36,158 nt of DNA from Bacteroidota bacterium. Lineage in GTDB: Bacteria > Bacteroidota > Bacteroidia > Chitinophagales > Saprospiraceae. Location: positions 1 through 36,158 of the forward strand of contig BJGN01000017.1 in NCBI GenBank assembly GCA_014190515.1, read 5' to 3'. Below the pieces are notes generated by a model that worked only from the letters and a program-made list of their open reading frames with translations, did no database searches and had not been told where the DNA came from. Position numbers and translations under genes: made by a program. Below are positions 26,301 through 34,766 of the stretch, one piece after another. Position 1 is the stretch's first letter; the number at the start of each line of letters is the position of its first letter.

Positions 26301-29223
26301 ACCAATTGAAATTAAATGGACCTGACCCTGAAATCTCACTTAAATTTACTTTTACGCTATCTGCCAAACAACCATTAATGAGTGCAGGTAAAGTTGCTTT
26401 AGGTGGCGTATTTATATTTACCGTTGTTTCAGCATATCCTGAGCATCCGAGTTTATCTTTTACGAGTAAGGAATATTTAGATTTATTTATTGGCTTAACT
26501 AATAAGAATTCAGCAATGGTTCCATTGTTCCATAAATAATTTAAATCTCCTCCATTTGTTCCAATAATGGGTTTTAAAGTTATAGAATCTCCTGGACAAA
26601 TAATTGAATCGGAAGGTAAGTTGACTGATATATTTTTTGATGTTGATACCAGAATTGATCCTTCGCCAACACAATTATTTTTATCTGTTAATATTATTTT
26701 ATAAGTAGATGGTATTAAAGGCATTATTGAAATTAATTTACTGGTGTCACCAGTATCCCATTTATATGTGTAAGGAGGAGTTCCACCTGAAGGAAGTGCT
26801 GTTAATGTCGTTGATTGACCAGGACAAATTTCAAAAATACCTGATATAGAAATAGTTGGGTTAGGAATCAGTGTTATACCAGATATTGCTGTTGCAACAC
26901 AACCATTTTGATCTGTCACTCTGAGTGAAATGGCACCAGATACTGATAAAGAGGTTGTTAACGTAGTATTTGTTGAACCATTACTCCATAAATATACATA
27001 TCCAGGCGTTCCTCCACTAACAGCAGGCGTTAAAGTAAATGATGTATTTGCACAAGTAATTTGGGAGGTAGGCAAGGAAACAGATGGATTGGATTTTACA
27101 TTTAAACTAAGAATAGCCACACTTTTACAATTGTTGGCATTTGTGACAGTTACTGAAATATTTGCAGACGAAGATGGTGTTACCGTAATTGCTGAAGTTG
27201 TACTTCCTGTACTCCATGTGAAGGTATTTGATGTGGCACTTAATTTCGTATCAAGCGTCACCGCATTAAATTGACACACATCCATAGTAGCTGGCAGATT
27301 AACCAAAGGATTTGCATTCATACCTATAGAAGTATTAGCTGTTCCAATACAACCTGTTGAATCTGTAACTGTCACAGCATAAGACTGTGTAGAATTAATA
27401 GTTACTGTATTGGTTGAACTTGTGGTACCATTACTCCACTGATATCTTAAGGCTCCGGAAAAATTGGAAACTGTAGGAACTAATGTATAATTTTCTCCCT
27501 GACATTTTGAAATGCCTGTGGGTAGGTTAACATTCAAGGATTTGGATGGAGAAACAGATATACTTGAAGAACTGCTACAACCCAGATTATCAGTTACCTT
27601 AACAGTATAGGTAGTTACGGATGCTGGGGACACTGATATATTTTGATTATTGGAATTTGTATTCCATTGGTAGGTATAAGGACTGGTTCCTCCTATTGTA
27701 TTTGTATTTAAAGAAATAGTTTGTCCCGGACAAATTAGGGTTGGTCCGGAAATACTCACTGTAGGACTATTTCGAACAGATATATTTGTTGTCCAATTTG
27801 CATTACAACCATTTTGATCTGTCACTCTGAGAGAAATGGCACCAGATACTGGTAAAGAGGTAGTTAACGTAGCATTTGTTGAACCGTTACTCCATAAATA
27901 TGCATATCCTGGCGTTCCTCCACTAACAGCAGGCGTTAAAGTAAATGATGTATTTGCACAAGTGATTTGGGAAGTAGGCAAGGAAACAGATGGATTGGAT
28001 TTTACATTGATTCTAACAGAAGATACTGATTTACAGTTATTGGTATTAGTGACAGTTACTGAAATATTCGTTGAGGAAGATGGAGTTAGGGTTATCGCTG
28101 AAGTGGTGCTACCGGTACTCCATGTGAAGGTATTTGATGTGGCACTTAATTTCGTATCAAGCGTTACAGCATTAAATTGGCATACATCTAATGAAGTTGG
28201 CAAATTCACTGAAGGATTTGTATTCATTCCTATAGACGTAGAAGCTGTACCAATACAACCAGTTGCATCTGTAACTGTCACAGCATAAGACTGTGTGGCA
28301 TTAATAGTCACTGGATTGGTTGAGCCAGTCGAACCATTGCTCCACAGGTAACTTAAGGCTCCGGAAAAATTGGAAACCGTTGGTACTAAAGTATAACTTT
28401 CTCCCTGACATTTTGATATGCCAGTAGGTAAGTTAACGTTTAAAAACCTTTGATTTACGACTACACAGGCTTGTGCCGTGCAATTATTGGCATCTCTTAC
28501 CGTAAGACAATAAGTTTGAGGTGAAGTTGGGTTTACCGTCTTAGATGCGGTAGTTGAAATAACGCCATCCCATAAATAAGTGTATGGACTAGTTCCTCCA
28601 TTAATTATCGGCACAAGGGTTACTGCCTTACCTGGACAATTTGTATAGCTACCTGAAAAACTAACGCTGGGACCAGAAACCTGAGTAATTGATTTTGAAG
28701 TATTAACAGAACAACCGGCAGCATCTGTTACCGTAACTGAATATGTACCCGTTGAGGTTGGAACAAAATTTATGGTTGAACCTTTATCACCATTGCTCCA
28801 GGCATAAGAATAAGAGGTTGAATAAAATTTATCTAAAGCAGCTGTTAATGAAATATTTTGACCGGAACAAAAGGAACTGTTACCATTTATTGTAACCGTT
28901 GGAACAAGATAATTATTTATGATTGCAGAAATCGTTTGGGTGCAGTTTATGTTCTTCGCATCTATAATTCTAATGGAATAACCTCCTGCTGATAAATTTG
29001 AAAAGGTAAAGGTAGTTTGAGTAGTTGCTATGGTACTTCCATTAAAAAAAATATTATAAGAACCGGAGCCACCTGTAATATTTAAAGAAATATTACCCGT
29101 TTTTAACCCAGGACAAGTTGGATTAGCAACGTATGTCGCAGAAAAACAAGAGGTTGTTTGAGCTTTTATTACAAAAATCCAACTTGAGATTATTAGAAAT
29201 ATTAGAAGAAGAAAGGCTCTCAT
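23389..29223 (-). CDS. Giant SprB-like repeat adhesin with type B T9SS sorting domain
   Basis: A 1944-residue secreted surface protein. A signal peptide (1-20, ending FVIKA) is followed by about 18 modules of ~90 residues, each with a Cys near its start, a central Tyr/Phe-x-Trp strand (such as YLWSNGST) and a closing VTVTDxxGC, i.e. SprB/Ig-like folds that probably hold one disulfide each. Near 1640-1860 come an Ig-like segment and a cadherin-like 'FLENDELS...GYFTYSRD' domain. The last ~95 residues (SAKLNILDRWGKVVF ... LPAGAYYFSLIG) form the gliding-type CHU_C domain that directs export by the type IX system. A 302-residue unit is duplicated inside (see repeats). It lies between the caspase gene and the PorP/SprF gene, and likely serves adhesion or gliding. 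Confidence 0.93.
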   Translation of the reverse strand: MRAFLLLIFLIISSWIFVIKAQTTSCFSATYVANPTCPGLKTGNISLNITGGSGSYNIFFNGSTIATTQTTFTFSNLSAGGYSIRIIDAKNINCTQTISAIINNYLVPTVTINGNSSFCSGQNISLTAALDKFYSTSYSYAWSNGDKGSTINFVPTSTGTYSVTVTDAAGCSVNTSKSITQVSGPSVSFSGSYTNCPGKAVTLVPIINGGTSPYTYLWDGVISTTASKTVNPTSPQTYCLTVRDANNCTAQACVVVNQRFLNVNLPTGISKCQGESYTLVPTVSNFSGALSYLWSNGSTGSTNPVTINATQSYAVTVTDATGCIGTASTSIGMNTNPSVNLPTSLDVCQFNAVTLDTKLSATSNTFTWSTGSTTSAITLTPSSSTNISVTVTNTNNCKSVSSVRINVKSNPSVSLPTSQITCANTSFTLTPAVSGGTPGYAYLWSNGSTNATLTTSLPVSGAISLRVTDQNGCNANWTTNISVRNSPTVSISGPTLICPGQTISLNTNTIGGTSPYTYQWNTNSNNQNISVSPASVTTYTVKVTDNLGCSSSSSISVSPSKSLNVNLPTGISKCQGENYTLVPTVSNFSGALRYQWSNGTTSSTNTVTINSTQSYAVTVTDSTGCIGTANTSIGMNANPLVNLPATMDVCQFNAVTLDTKLSATSNTFTWSTGSTTSAITVTPSSSANISVTVTNANNCKSVAILSLNVKSNPSVSLPTSQITCANTSFTLTPAVSGGTPGYVYLWSNGSTNTTLTTSLSVSGAISLRVTDQNGCVATAISGITLIPNPTISISGIFEICPGQSTTLTALPSGGTPPYTYKWDTGDTSKLISIMPLIPSTYKIILTDKNNCVGEGSILVSTSKNISVNLPSDSIICPGDSITLKPIIGTNGGDLNYLWNNGTIAEFLLVKPINKSKYSLLVKDKLGCSGYAETTVNINTPPKATLPALINGCLADSVKVNLSEISGSGPFNFNWSNGKKTPESIYFVDSDKIIFTTITDVNQCKTIISSKIKGNEKPVLYLNATHTFCLNESVRINPKVTGGLTPYSFLWSNGNTSAEFNTPLIENTNLTLVVSDNLGCTDKKSTFIELKKDIPQIFLPDTIRRCIGDDVLINPIIQDKVGISSYQWSDGQTKLQIIKKVLNSFKMKLQVMNLIGCMAVDSLLILPFNKPNIVLPSIFEACKSDKVFIEIPSDPNNKTTYQWDSGEKSNKIEVIANESKLLKVWATNLEGCKDSATSLLKIFENPIVNLIGKKENCSNTPSSFTVDILSGNSPYQIKWASGESTNRVDYPTVDSIQKVGVEVIDVKGCRTYSSLPLILLKGPDIQISNEFFVCENEEKALNPMVTLGKKPYIYKWNTNQSSPGIIVKNGLYTFSVTDANGCSNRKDIKVTPIKPPELYVYSLNQPFCNLPNGKIVLQIKSTSPTEVTWSNGQKGLMLENAYAGKYIAAAIDSNNCFGELSQNLVCNCEGKVGVMDGNLVTICKNEVRQSKYDASNQKLGLNNGRWFILHNSPGMNLGNQILNIDTTGIIKYYQGMIVGETYYISAVIGRKLSDGSIDLNDPCLSISPGTPVKILATPETPIKISVSDTLVCPGSSIVLQTNKQDNGFIYIWQTPKGFINTLTPSLTIPKFEKQDVGNYYLRINSDKCTSNAFGPIPIDFSKEINEIFTEPDKSVCGNDSVFIRANMPLNAIGKWLTSSSAIIGSPQNENSWVKGLMPGKNDFLWTVVTRNCIITDTLKIYYVPRPKLKNDTVYLDDNKNTALFDFLENDELSNIPPSFLRINLISKPLSGNLSINKEGYFTYSRDPNISEDQSLAFVYEVCNTDTTGNCTNNCNLAEVILNVTFNPRTLIYPTIGLRPNFNNPVWKFEAARPMYSAKLNILDRWGKVVFKEEFLQLQKGEIVGNWNGLSQNQLKLPAGAYYFSLIGEIENNEKVVQNGIIYLME
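26899..27531 (-). repeat. Internal adhesin repeat, copy 2
   Basis: About 633 bases that align without net gaps to 27805-28437 at a constant offset of 906 bases (302 codons). It encodes residues of about 565-775 of the adhesin: three modules beginning LNVNLPTGISKCQGENYTL and ending SLRVTDQNGC. Most differences are single bases. Confidence 0.85.
27805..28437 (-). repeat. Internal adhesin repeat, copy 1
   Basis: The partner of 26899-27531, encoding about residues 263-473 of the adhesin, three Ig-like modules. The two copies are separated by a 273-base spacer that holds one further module (with YQWNTNSNNQ) not part of the duplicate pair. Confidence 0.85.
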
Positions 29224-29232
29224 TTTCCAAGA

Positions 29233-32226
29233 TTAATATAGTAGATATAACGGAATATTATCTCCCAATCCTTTTGACATTTTTGCAGGCATTTGCTTAC
29301 TTTTCTTCCTTTCCATAACCATGGCGGGGACTCTTTTCTGAAGAAAATCATATAACTCACCAAAACGAATAATTTTATCTCCATCTGGATCAGGATTTAG
29401 TCCACTCGCTAAAGTTTTTCCGGAAAATGCTTCTAGAATGGCTTTTGTAAAGGCACCATTTCCCCAGGAATCATCTTCGTAAGACAATTCGTCAACCTGA
29501 CTGCTGGTCAACACATTAAGTCCTGGATATGCCGCATTTATTTCTTCAAGAGCAAACCGGGCTTGGTTAACCAATCTTGCACCTTGAGCGGAACCACTAT
29601 GGCAAGCATCGATAAACACAAATTTTTTACAATCAATCTGATTTAAAATATCCAGAATATCTCTTTTATAATCAATATTTGAGACATCACCATAAGTTTC
29701 ATAATCTGACGCTAATATTTTAAAATCGTTATTATCATCTGTCTTACCATGAGACGAAATGAAGAGAATCAGAACATCTTCCCTATTAATCTTCCCACCA
29801 ATAAGATCTGTATTATACCTCCTTTTAAGATCTTCCATGGCAGCACGAATATCAAGATTACGTGTATTATCCCTTGTATTCTTTTTTTCAATATAAATCT
29901 TATTAAATACCTTATCCATACCTGTTTGATTTTGAAAGGCATTTGCAAAATTTTCAGCATCAACAGTAGTAAATTTTAAATCTCGGTGTGGAATACCAAT
30001 ACTTAAAACATGCAGATTAGGCTGTTTAGGTTTATAGTTAATAATCATTTCATTTGATTGAATGACACCATTGGGTGTAACTAGTTCAATCAACACTCTA
30101 TTTTCCCCTTCAACCAGAGAGATTACATTTTCATAATCATAAAAATTCATAGCATTACCTTGACTGTTTGAGGCGGGAGGAGTTAGCTTTTCCTCATCCA
30201 TTTTTGAACGTTCAGGAATAACCCCATTAATTTTAACTACGGCATCACCAAGTTTCAGATTATTACTACTTGTGCCAAACATAGCTTCAAGTTTAAACGT
30301 TGGATTACTCCAATCAGTTCTTTTCTGGGAAGCTTTGGGATTATTAAATACAATAATATTTGAGGATTGACTTGTTGTGATGACATCAAATCTGGCAGTT
30401 ACTGTTTTAGAAATTCTGGTAAGTTGATTATCAATTACATTCATTTGAATGGCTACTTCGTTCCCTTCATATTGAACTGTTTTTTGAAATCTAAAAGATG
30501 CTTTTTTTAAAGACTTGGAATTAATTGTACCCAGTTTTACATCAGCAGAAGTTAAAGCTAAAATTCCTTTTGGCAGAACAAAATTAATCTGTACATCGGA
30601 AGAGGGTAAGTCACCATCATTTTGAATTTCCACCATCAGCGTTTGCGGGCTGAATTCATCCACTCCTTCTTTTTCAGTGTTCGTATTTACAAAACGAAGG
30701 GTTGCAGCCTTTGGATTCAAAGATTTCACTGACCCACTAACCGTCTTTATAAGATCTGATCCGGAATAAACCTTAATTTCAAGTAAATTATCCTTTGTTT
30801 CAATATTAACATCTGAGGTAATTGGGATGTTTATTTGTTTGTTGGTATTAGGTAGTAAAGGTTGAACAAATACAGATTGATTAACCTTTATGCCCTTTTG
30901 TCCATCTATCATATTGATATCAACACGAATATTTTCAATTATATTTGCTTCCAGATTATTGAGTTGAAAAGATATATAAGATTGATTATTAGGCTTTAAA
31001 AGTCCATCAGGCGTATTTAACCAAATTTTGGATTCATTAATCCTTAAATTACCTTTTGCCAATAATCTGTTCATTTCCGGAGCAGGAAAACGAATCATCC
31101 AGGCATCTTTGAGACTTTGGGTATTTGACTCTGTCCAACCTGAAAACAAAACACTTCCGTCATGAATTTGACATAAATGATGAATATCCTCATTGTTATC
31201 ACCTCCATAATCTGCTTCCCATTGTAAGTTTCCACTGCCATCAATTTCAATGATTCTGGCTGCAAATTTTGTAGCCCCCTTTTTATTCAATAAAGACAAG
31301 CTAGATCCTGCCAACCAAATATTGCCATTAAAAAGGGGTAAAATGGTTCTGGCTACATCAGCTTCTCTCCCACCATAGGTTCTTTCCCATTGTAAAAAAC
31401 CATTACTATTTAACTTTACAAGCCAAAAATCTTGTTTCCCATTTCCTAAGGAATTAGTTTCACCACAAAAAAGAATCGACCCATCTTGAAGAGTAATAAG
31501 ATCATTTAATTCTTCCCATAATTTGCCTCCAAAATATTTATGCCATAATTGATTCCCATTTTTATCAAGCGAGGTTATCCAAACATCACCTAAATTTTGT
31601 CCATCCCCTTTTTTTGAATTTCCACCAAGATAAATATGACCATTCAGGCCAATAGTAACTTTCCTTAAGTCACCATAAGACCCTGATGAAACAACTTTTT
31701 TCCAAGTAATATCGACGTCTTTATTAATATGAATAATTAAAATATCAACATTATTAATTTTGGCAGTCAAATAAAATCCAGCTTCAAAATCTGAATGTAT
31801 GGATATTAAAATTGCCTCCTCTGGCAATGGTAAAACTTTCTCCAATATTTTATTACCTGACGCATCTAACTTTATCAGCCAGGGATAAATAACTTTATTA
31901 AAATGGGAATAACCAACCATAAAAATATTACCATCAGGTAATTCTATCAAATCATGAATTTGAATATCATTTTGATTTCCGAAAGTAATTTTTTCAATAG
32001 TTTTACCTGTACTAAAATCAATAAGTGATAATAAGCCATATCTTTTTGATCCATCAGGTGATGTAACGTTCCCAATAACTGCGAGATTACCATTCGAAAG
32101 TTGAATGGATTTAGTAAAAAAATCGTCTCCTTTATTTCCATCCTTTAATTCCCAGCTTATAAGGGCTGGTTGTGCACATAAAGTATTTAAAATAAGTAAG
32201 AAAGCGAAAAAACAACTATTCTTCAT
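29233..32226 (-). CDS. Secreted caspase-fold (C14) protease with beta-propeller-like N-terminus
   Basis: A 997-residue exported protein with a signal peptide (1-18, LILNTLCAQ). Residues about 20-385 hold six or seven ~50-residue repeats of the type 'GxxDxWLxKLdxnGxxxWexxyGG...DGxixxxG', the look of a beta-propeller. About 390-735 are Ig/CARDB-like domains (FSPQTLMVEIQNDGDLPSSDVQINFVLP). The C-terminal caspase-fold domain (about 737-990) has catalytic H826 (LFISSHGK) and C875 (VFIDACHSGS), 49 residues apart as in active caspases and metacaspases. It lies 28 bases after the papain-like gene and 9 before the adhesin. No CHU_C or other T9SS sorting domain is seen at its end, so it is expected in the periplasm or exported by another route. 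Confidence 0.92.
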   Translation of the reverse strand: MKNSCFFAFLLILNTLCAQPALISWELKDGNKGDDFFTKSIQLSNGNLAVIGNVTSPDGSKRYGLLSLIDFSTGKTIEKITFGNQNDIQIHDLIELPDGNIFMVGYSHFNKVIYPWLIKLDASGNKILEKVLPLPEEAILISIHSDFEAGFYLTAKINNVDILIIHINKDVDITWKKVVSSGSYGDLRKVTIGLNGHIYLGGNSKKGDGQNLGDVWITSLDKNGNQLWHKYFGGKLWEELNDLITLQDGSILFCGETNSLGNGKQDFWLVKLNSNGFLQWERTYGGREADVARTILPLFNGNIWLAGSSLSLLNKKGATKFAARIIEIDGSGNLQWEADYGGDNNEDIHHLCQIHDGSVLFSGWTESNTQSLKDAWMIRFPAPEMNRLLAKGNLRINESKIWLNTPDGLLKPNNQSYISFQLNNLEANIIENIRVDINMIDGQKGIKVNQSVFVQPLLPNTNKQINIPITSDVNIETKDNLLEIKVYSGSDLIKTVSGSVKSLNPKAATLRFVNTNTEKEGVDEFSPQTLMVEIQNDGDLPSSDVQINFVLPKGILALTSADVKLGTINSKSLKKASFRFQKTVQYEGNEVAIQMNVIDNQLTRISKTVTARFDVITTSQSSNIIVFNNPKASQKRTDWSNPTFKLEAMFGTSSNNLKLGDAVVKINGVIPERSKMDEEKLTPPASNSQGNAMNFYDYENVISLVEGENRVLIELVTPNGVIQSNEMIINYKPKQPNLHVLSIGIPHRDLKFTTVDAENFANAFQNQTGMDKVFNKIYIEKKNTRDNTRNLDIRAAMEDLKRRYNTDLIGGKINREDVLILFISSHGKTDDNNDFKILASDYETYGDVSNIDYKRDILDILNQIDCKKFVFIDACHSGSAQGARLVNQARFALEEINAAYPGLNVLTSSQVDELSYEDDSWGNGAFTKAILEAFSGKTLASGLNPDPDGDKIIRFGELYDFLQKRVPAMVMERKKSKQMPAKMSKGLGDNIPLYLLY

Positions 32227-32254
32227 GACAAATATAATTTTGCTAAAGCGTATT

Positions 32255-33793
32255 CTAATGTACTGAAATTTTTAATACAATTGGGATAATTGCCCCGGGA
32301 TTTCTCGTAATGGCTTTAAATTGCATCAATTCTTTATCAAAATGCACATCGGAGGTAGGAATTTGATGTTGTCCTAATATTTCTGTTAAGGATTGATATA
32401 TATTTTCTGTTGCACTATATTGAAGATTATCTTGCAAATATTTCATAAAAGGAGGATTAATCTTCTTTTCTGAAAATAAAATAATCAAATGTTCTGAACC
32501 AGGATGTGCCAATTTTAACACGCTTTGGGCATCAGGGATTTTAATGACACCCTCTGAAAAAGGAGAAAGCCCCGATTGATACTCATTTCTGAATTTTTCA
32601 TTAAACAATTCATTTTTTGGCCAATGTACTTCTTTTTTATTGTTTGGATCTACACTTAATACATAGATATAACCATTTGAAAAAGAAGGAACTACCTGTA
32701 ATTGAAATTTTTCTCCAACTTTCCATAATCTGTTGGACAAAGTATAAATATTCTTTTCACCCAGGACCTTTGCCTCTTCAAAAACAGGTTCACTATAAGA
32801 ATTAAATTGGCCGGTAAATCGTAAAAAATAAAATTTTCCAGATATATCTCTCAGGGGTAACTCATTCAAATTTCCTTCAGTTAATGTTTCATTGGATGAG
32901 GCAACTACGGGCGAAGATTTAATGGTCTGACTTGCAGAAGTTTGAATCGGTTTATTTTGTCCAACATAAATTATATAGGCGTATTTACAATATTTTGCAA
33001 ATTCATTATATTTTACCCAAATCATACCATTTTTTCCCCATTTCGGTCCCCAGCTATTAAAAATGCGGAAAGAAGCCAAATTATCATCATAACCTACAAC
33101 AACCATAGCATGTCCACCTGCATAAGTGGTATCACCTAAATCAGGATGCCAGAAAGCTGCATCTTCTAATTTGTAAAAATTATTTTTAATTCGAAGACCA
33201 ATTACGACAGGTTTATTTTGAGCAAGTGCTCTTTTAATTCTATTTATTTTGTCATTTTTATCCAGTTCACCATCGAAAAGCGCAGCATAATCTGAAATTT
33301 TAAAATTACTGGCATTTTTTAATAATTCTGGAGTGGTTGGTTGTTCACAATCATCCAGATTTTTATCATAATATTTAGCGAGGCAGTCACCATTTTCTTG
33401 CAAAAATATCAATGCATCAGAAATCCTGGCACCTCTGGAACAATTTCCAATTTTAATTTGGTTATATAGAAATAGAGCTGATGAAGATTCATTTGTGATC
33501 TTTACACGATCTGTCCATCCATTTTGAATAGCTCTTTCCATAGTTAAGGCACCGTATCCCACTGACCAACCGACACAACTAAAAATAGTGCCCTGATGTC
33601 TGGGAAAAGGAGCATATACCGACAAATCTATAGAAGATGGGATTGATTTTCCACCATTTTGAATAGAAACTAAAGGTTGCTTCTGATAACGATCATCTTC
33701 AAATTCAAGTCCTGTAGAATAATTCTGAGACCTTAGGAATGCAGAAAAGCATAAGAATAAGGAGATGAATAAATAAAACCTTAGCATAATCAT
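32255..33793 (-). CDS. Secreted papain-like (C1A) protease with DUF4384-like C-terminus
   Basis: A 512-residue exported cysteine protease. After a signal peptide (1-22, ending FLRSQ) the C1A domain covers about 50-278: oxyanion Q67 and catalytic C73 (RHQGTIFSCVGWSVG), catalytic H228 (GGHAMVVVGYDD) and N246 (NSWGPKWGKNG), with papain spacing of Q to C of six residues. The Trp usually after the Cys is Val, as in many bacterial members. After a Ser/Thr-rich linker (284-306), residues about 355-445 resemble DUF4384 (FQLQVVPSFSNGYIYVLSVDPNNK ... HLIILFSEKKI), a domain often found with caspase-like or serine/threonine kinase domains in other bacteria. No pro-domain is evident. It begins 1 base after the 316-residue neighbour ends. 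Confidence 0.9.
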   Translation of the reverse strand: MIMLRFYLFISLFLCFSAFLRSQNYSTGLEFEDDRYQKQPLVSIQNGGKSIPSSIDLSVYAPFPRHQGTIFSCVGWSVGYGALTMERAIQNGWTDRVKITNESSSALFLYNQIKIGNCSRGARISDALIFLQENGDCLAKYYDKNLDDCEQPTTPELLKNASNFKISDYAALFDGELDKNDKINRIKRALAQNKPVVIGLRIKNNFYKLEDAAFWHPDLGDTTYAGGHAMVVVGYDDNLASFRIFNSWGPKWGKNGMIWVKYNEFAKYCKYAYIIYVGQNKPIQTSASQTIKSSPVVASSNETLTEGNLNELPLRDISGKFYFLRFTGQFNSYSEPVFEEAKVLGEKNIYTLSNRLWKVGEKFQLQVVPSFSNGYIYVLSVDPNNKKEVHWPKNELFNEKFRNEYQSGLSPFSEGVIKIPDAQSVLKLAHPGSEHLIILFSEKKINPPFMKYLQDNLQYSATENIYQSLTEILGQHQIPTSDVHFDKELMQFKAITRNPGAIIPIVLKISVH

Positions 33794-33794
33794 A

Positions 33795-34745
33795 TCAATT
33801 TACCTTAACGGAAGAAGGTTTTAATTTTGTGGTATCTTTCTGAACTGGTGCAGGTGAAAAAGGATCAGGTGCTTTAGTTTTAGCAGGTGTAGATTTTGTA
33901 TTCGTTTTTTTTACAGGTGCTGAGCCATCCACATTGGTTGGAACAGGCAAGGTAGTATTTGTTTCCCACCAATTTTGTGCATTTGTTTTAATTGAATCAA
34001 CACCAATGGTTGAAGGTTGATTCGCTACAGGAGGGAATGTGGTATTCGGATCTGGTGTAGCAGGATAAGGATATGGATTGGTATTCAGCCCATTATTGTA
34101 TAAATTATTAGAATTATTCATGTTAATATAACCAGCTTCTGCCTGAATTTCTGTCCAGGTTAAAAACTTAAAAGGGGTAATCAACCATTTTTCAAGATAG
34201 GCATCATCATATCGGGCTGCTATTTCCTTCATTTCATTAAAATGGTTGATGACCTCTGGAACTAATTTAAATAATTCCATAAAAAGTGCAATGACAATAC
34301 CTCCGTCTTCTTTGGATTGTCTTACATCCTGAAGAGGTTGTTGAAAATTTTCAGCATAATATTGAGCTAATTCCCTAAAATTAAGCTCCAAGGATCGTGA
34401 ATAATCCTTTGGAAATTCTAAAATATATTTAAGTTTCTTTTTATTAACAAAATCCATCTTCATATTTTCAAGCTCCTGATTAAACCTGTCAGCCGTTTTA
34501 TCGTAACCAGTTTTAACTTTTTGAATTTGATCGGGCTTATAATTATTCATTTCCGATTTAAAGGAAGAGACACTATTTTCAGCTTCTCTTTTCAAATCTT
34601 TGAATTTAATCATAATTTCAGATTGAACAAATTTCCTCAGAGCGGGATCCAATTGCTTATTGGAAGTGGTTGTTCCTTGAGCTATTGTAAATGATTGATT
34701 TACATAACTTATTAAAATGAAGAGAAAACAGAAGATCTTTTTCAT
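33795..34745 (-). CDS. Exported helical protein of unknown family, paralogue A (Pro/Thr-rich tail)
   Basis: A 316-residue protein that I cannot assign. A signal peptide (1-23, ending FTIAQ) leads to a mainly helical domain at about 33-200, with probable coiled coil (IKFKDLKREAENSVSSFKSE, FNQELENMKMDFVNKKKL). This domain is clearly paralogous to the 200-residue product of the gene before it: shared motifs include KFKDL, VKTxYxKT, KLxYIxxFPxDY and QDV, followed by an equivalent ELxKLVPxxxxxxxEx block and the near-C-terminal KFxxWxEI. After about residue 205 there is an extra Asn/Pro/Thr-rich low-complexity tail (YPYPATPDPNTTFPPV). The gene lies between the paralogue and the papain-like protease and ends 1 base before the latter's ATG. 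Confidence 0.8.
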   Translation of the reverse strand: MKKIFCFLFILISYVNQSFTIAQGTTTSNKQLDPALRKFVQSEIMIKFKDLKREAENSVSSFKSEMNNYKPDQIQKVKTGYDKTADRFNQELENMKMDFVNKKKLKYILEFPKDYSRSLELNFRELAQYYAENFQQPLQDVRQSKEDGGIVIALFMELFKLVPEVINHFNEMKEIAARYDDAYLEKWLITPFKFLTWTEIQAEAGYINMNNSNNLYNNGLNTNPYPYPATPDPNTTFPPVANQPSTIGVDSIKTNAQNWWETNTTLPVPTNVDGSAPVKKTNTKSTPAKTKAPDPFSPAPVQKDTTKLKPSSVKVN

Positions 34746-34766
34746 GGTATTATATTAATAACTTAA

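Noticed and set aside
26930-27274. Plus-strand open frame of 114 codons inside the adhesin gene, with a near-copy at 27836-28288
   Set aside because: Both lie opposite the duplicated adhesin repeat and exist only because of the repeat's codon pattern; there is no promoter, and the product is a mirror of Ig-like repeat coding sequence.
29233-32226. Reading the caspase gene as an anti-phage effector of a cytoplasmic defence system
   Set aside because: The product has a signal peptide and extracytoplasmic-type domains, and no typical defence partner (nucleotidyltransferase, NLR-type ATPase, gasdermin) is in the window.
32229-32236. TATATTTG on the minus strand, an exact -7 consensus just before the caspase gene
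   Set aside because: A transcript start from it would fall at or after the caspase ATG (32224-32226), no -33 TTG is present, and such words are frequent by chance in AT-rich DNA. The gene is better explained by the upstream operon transcript.
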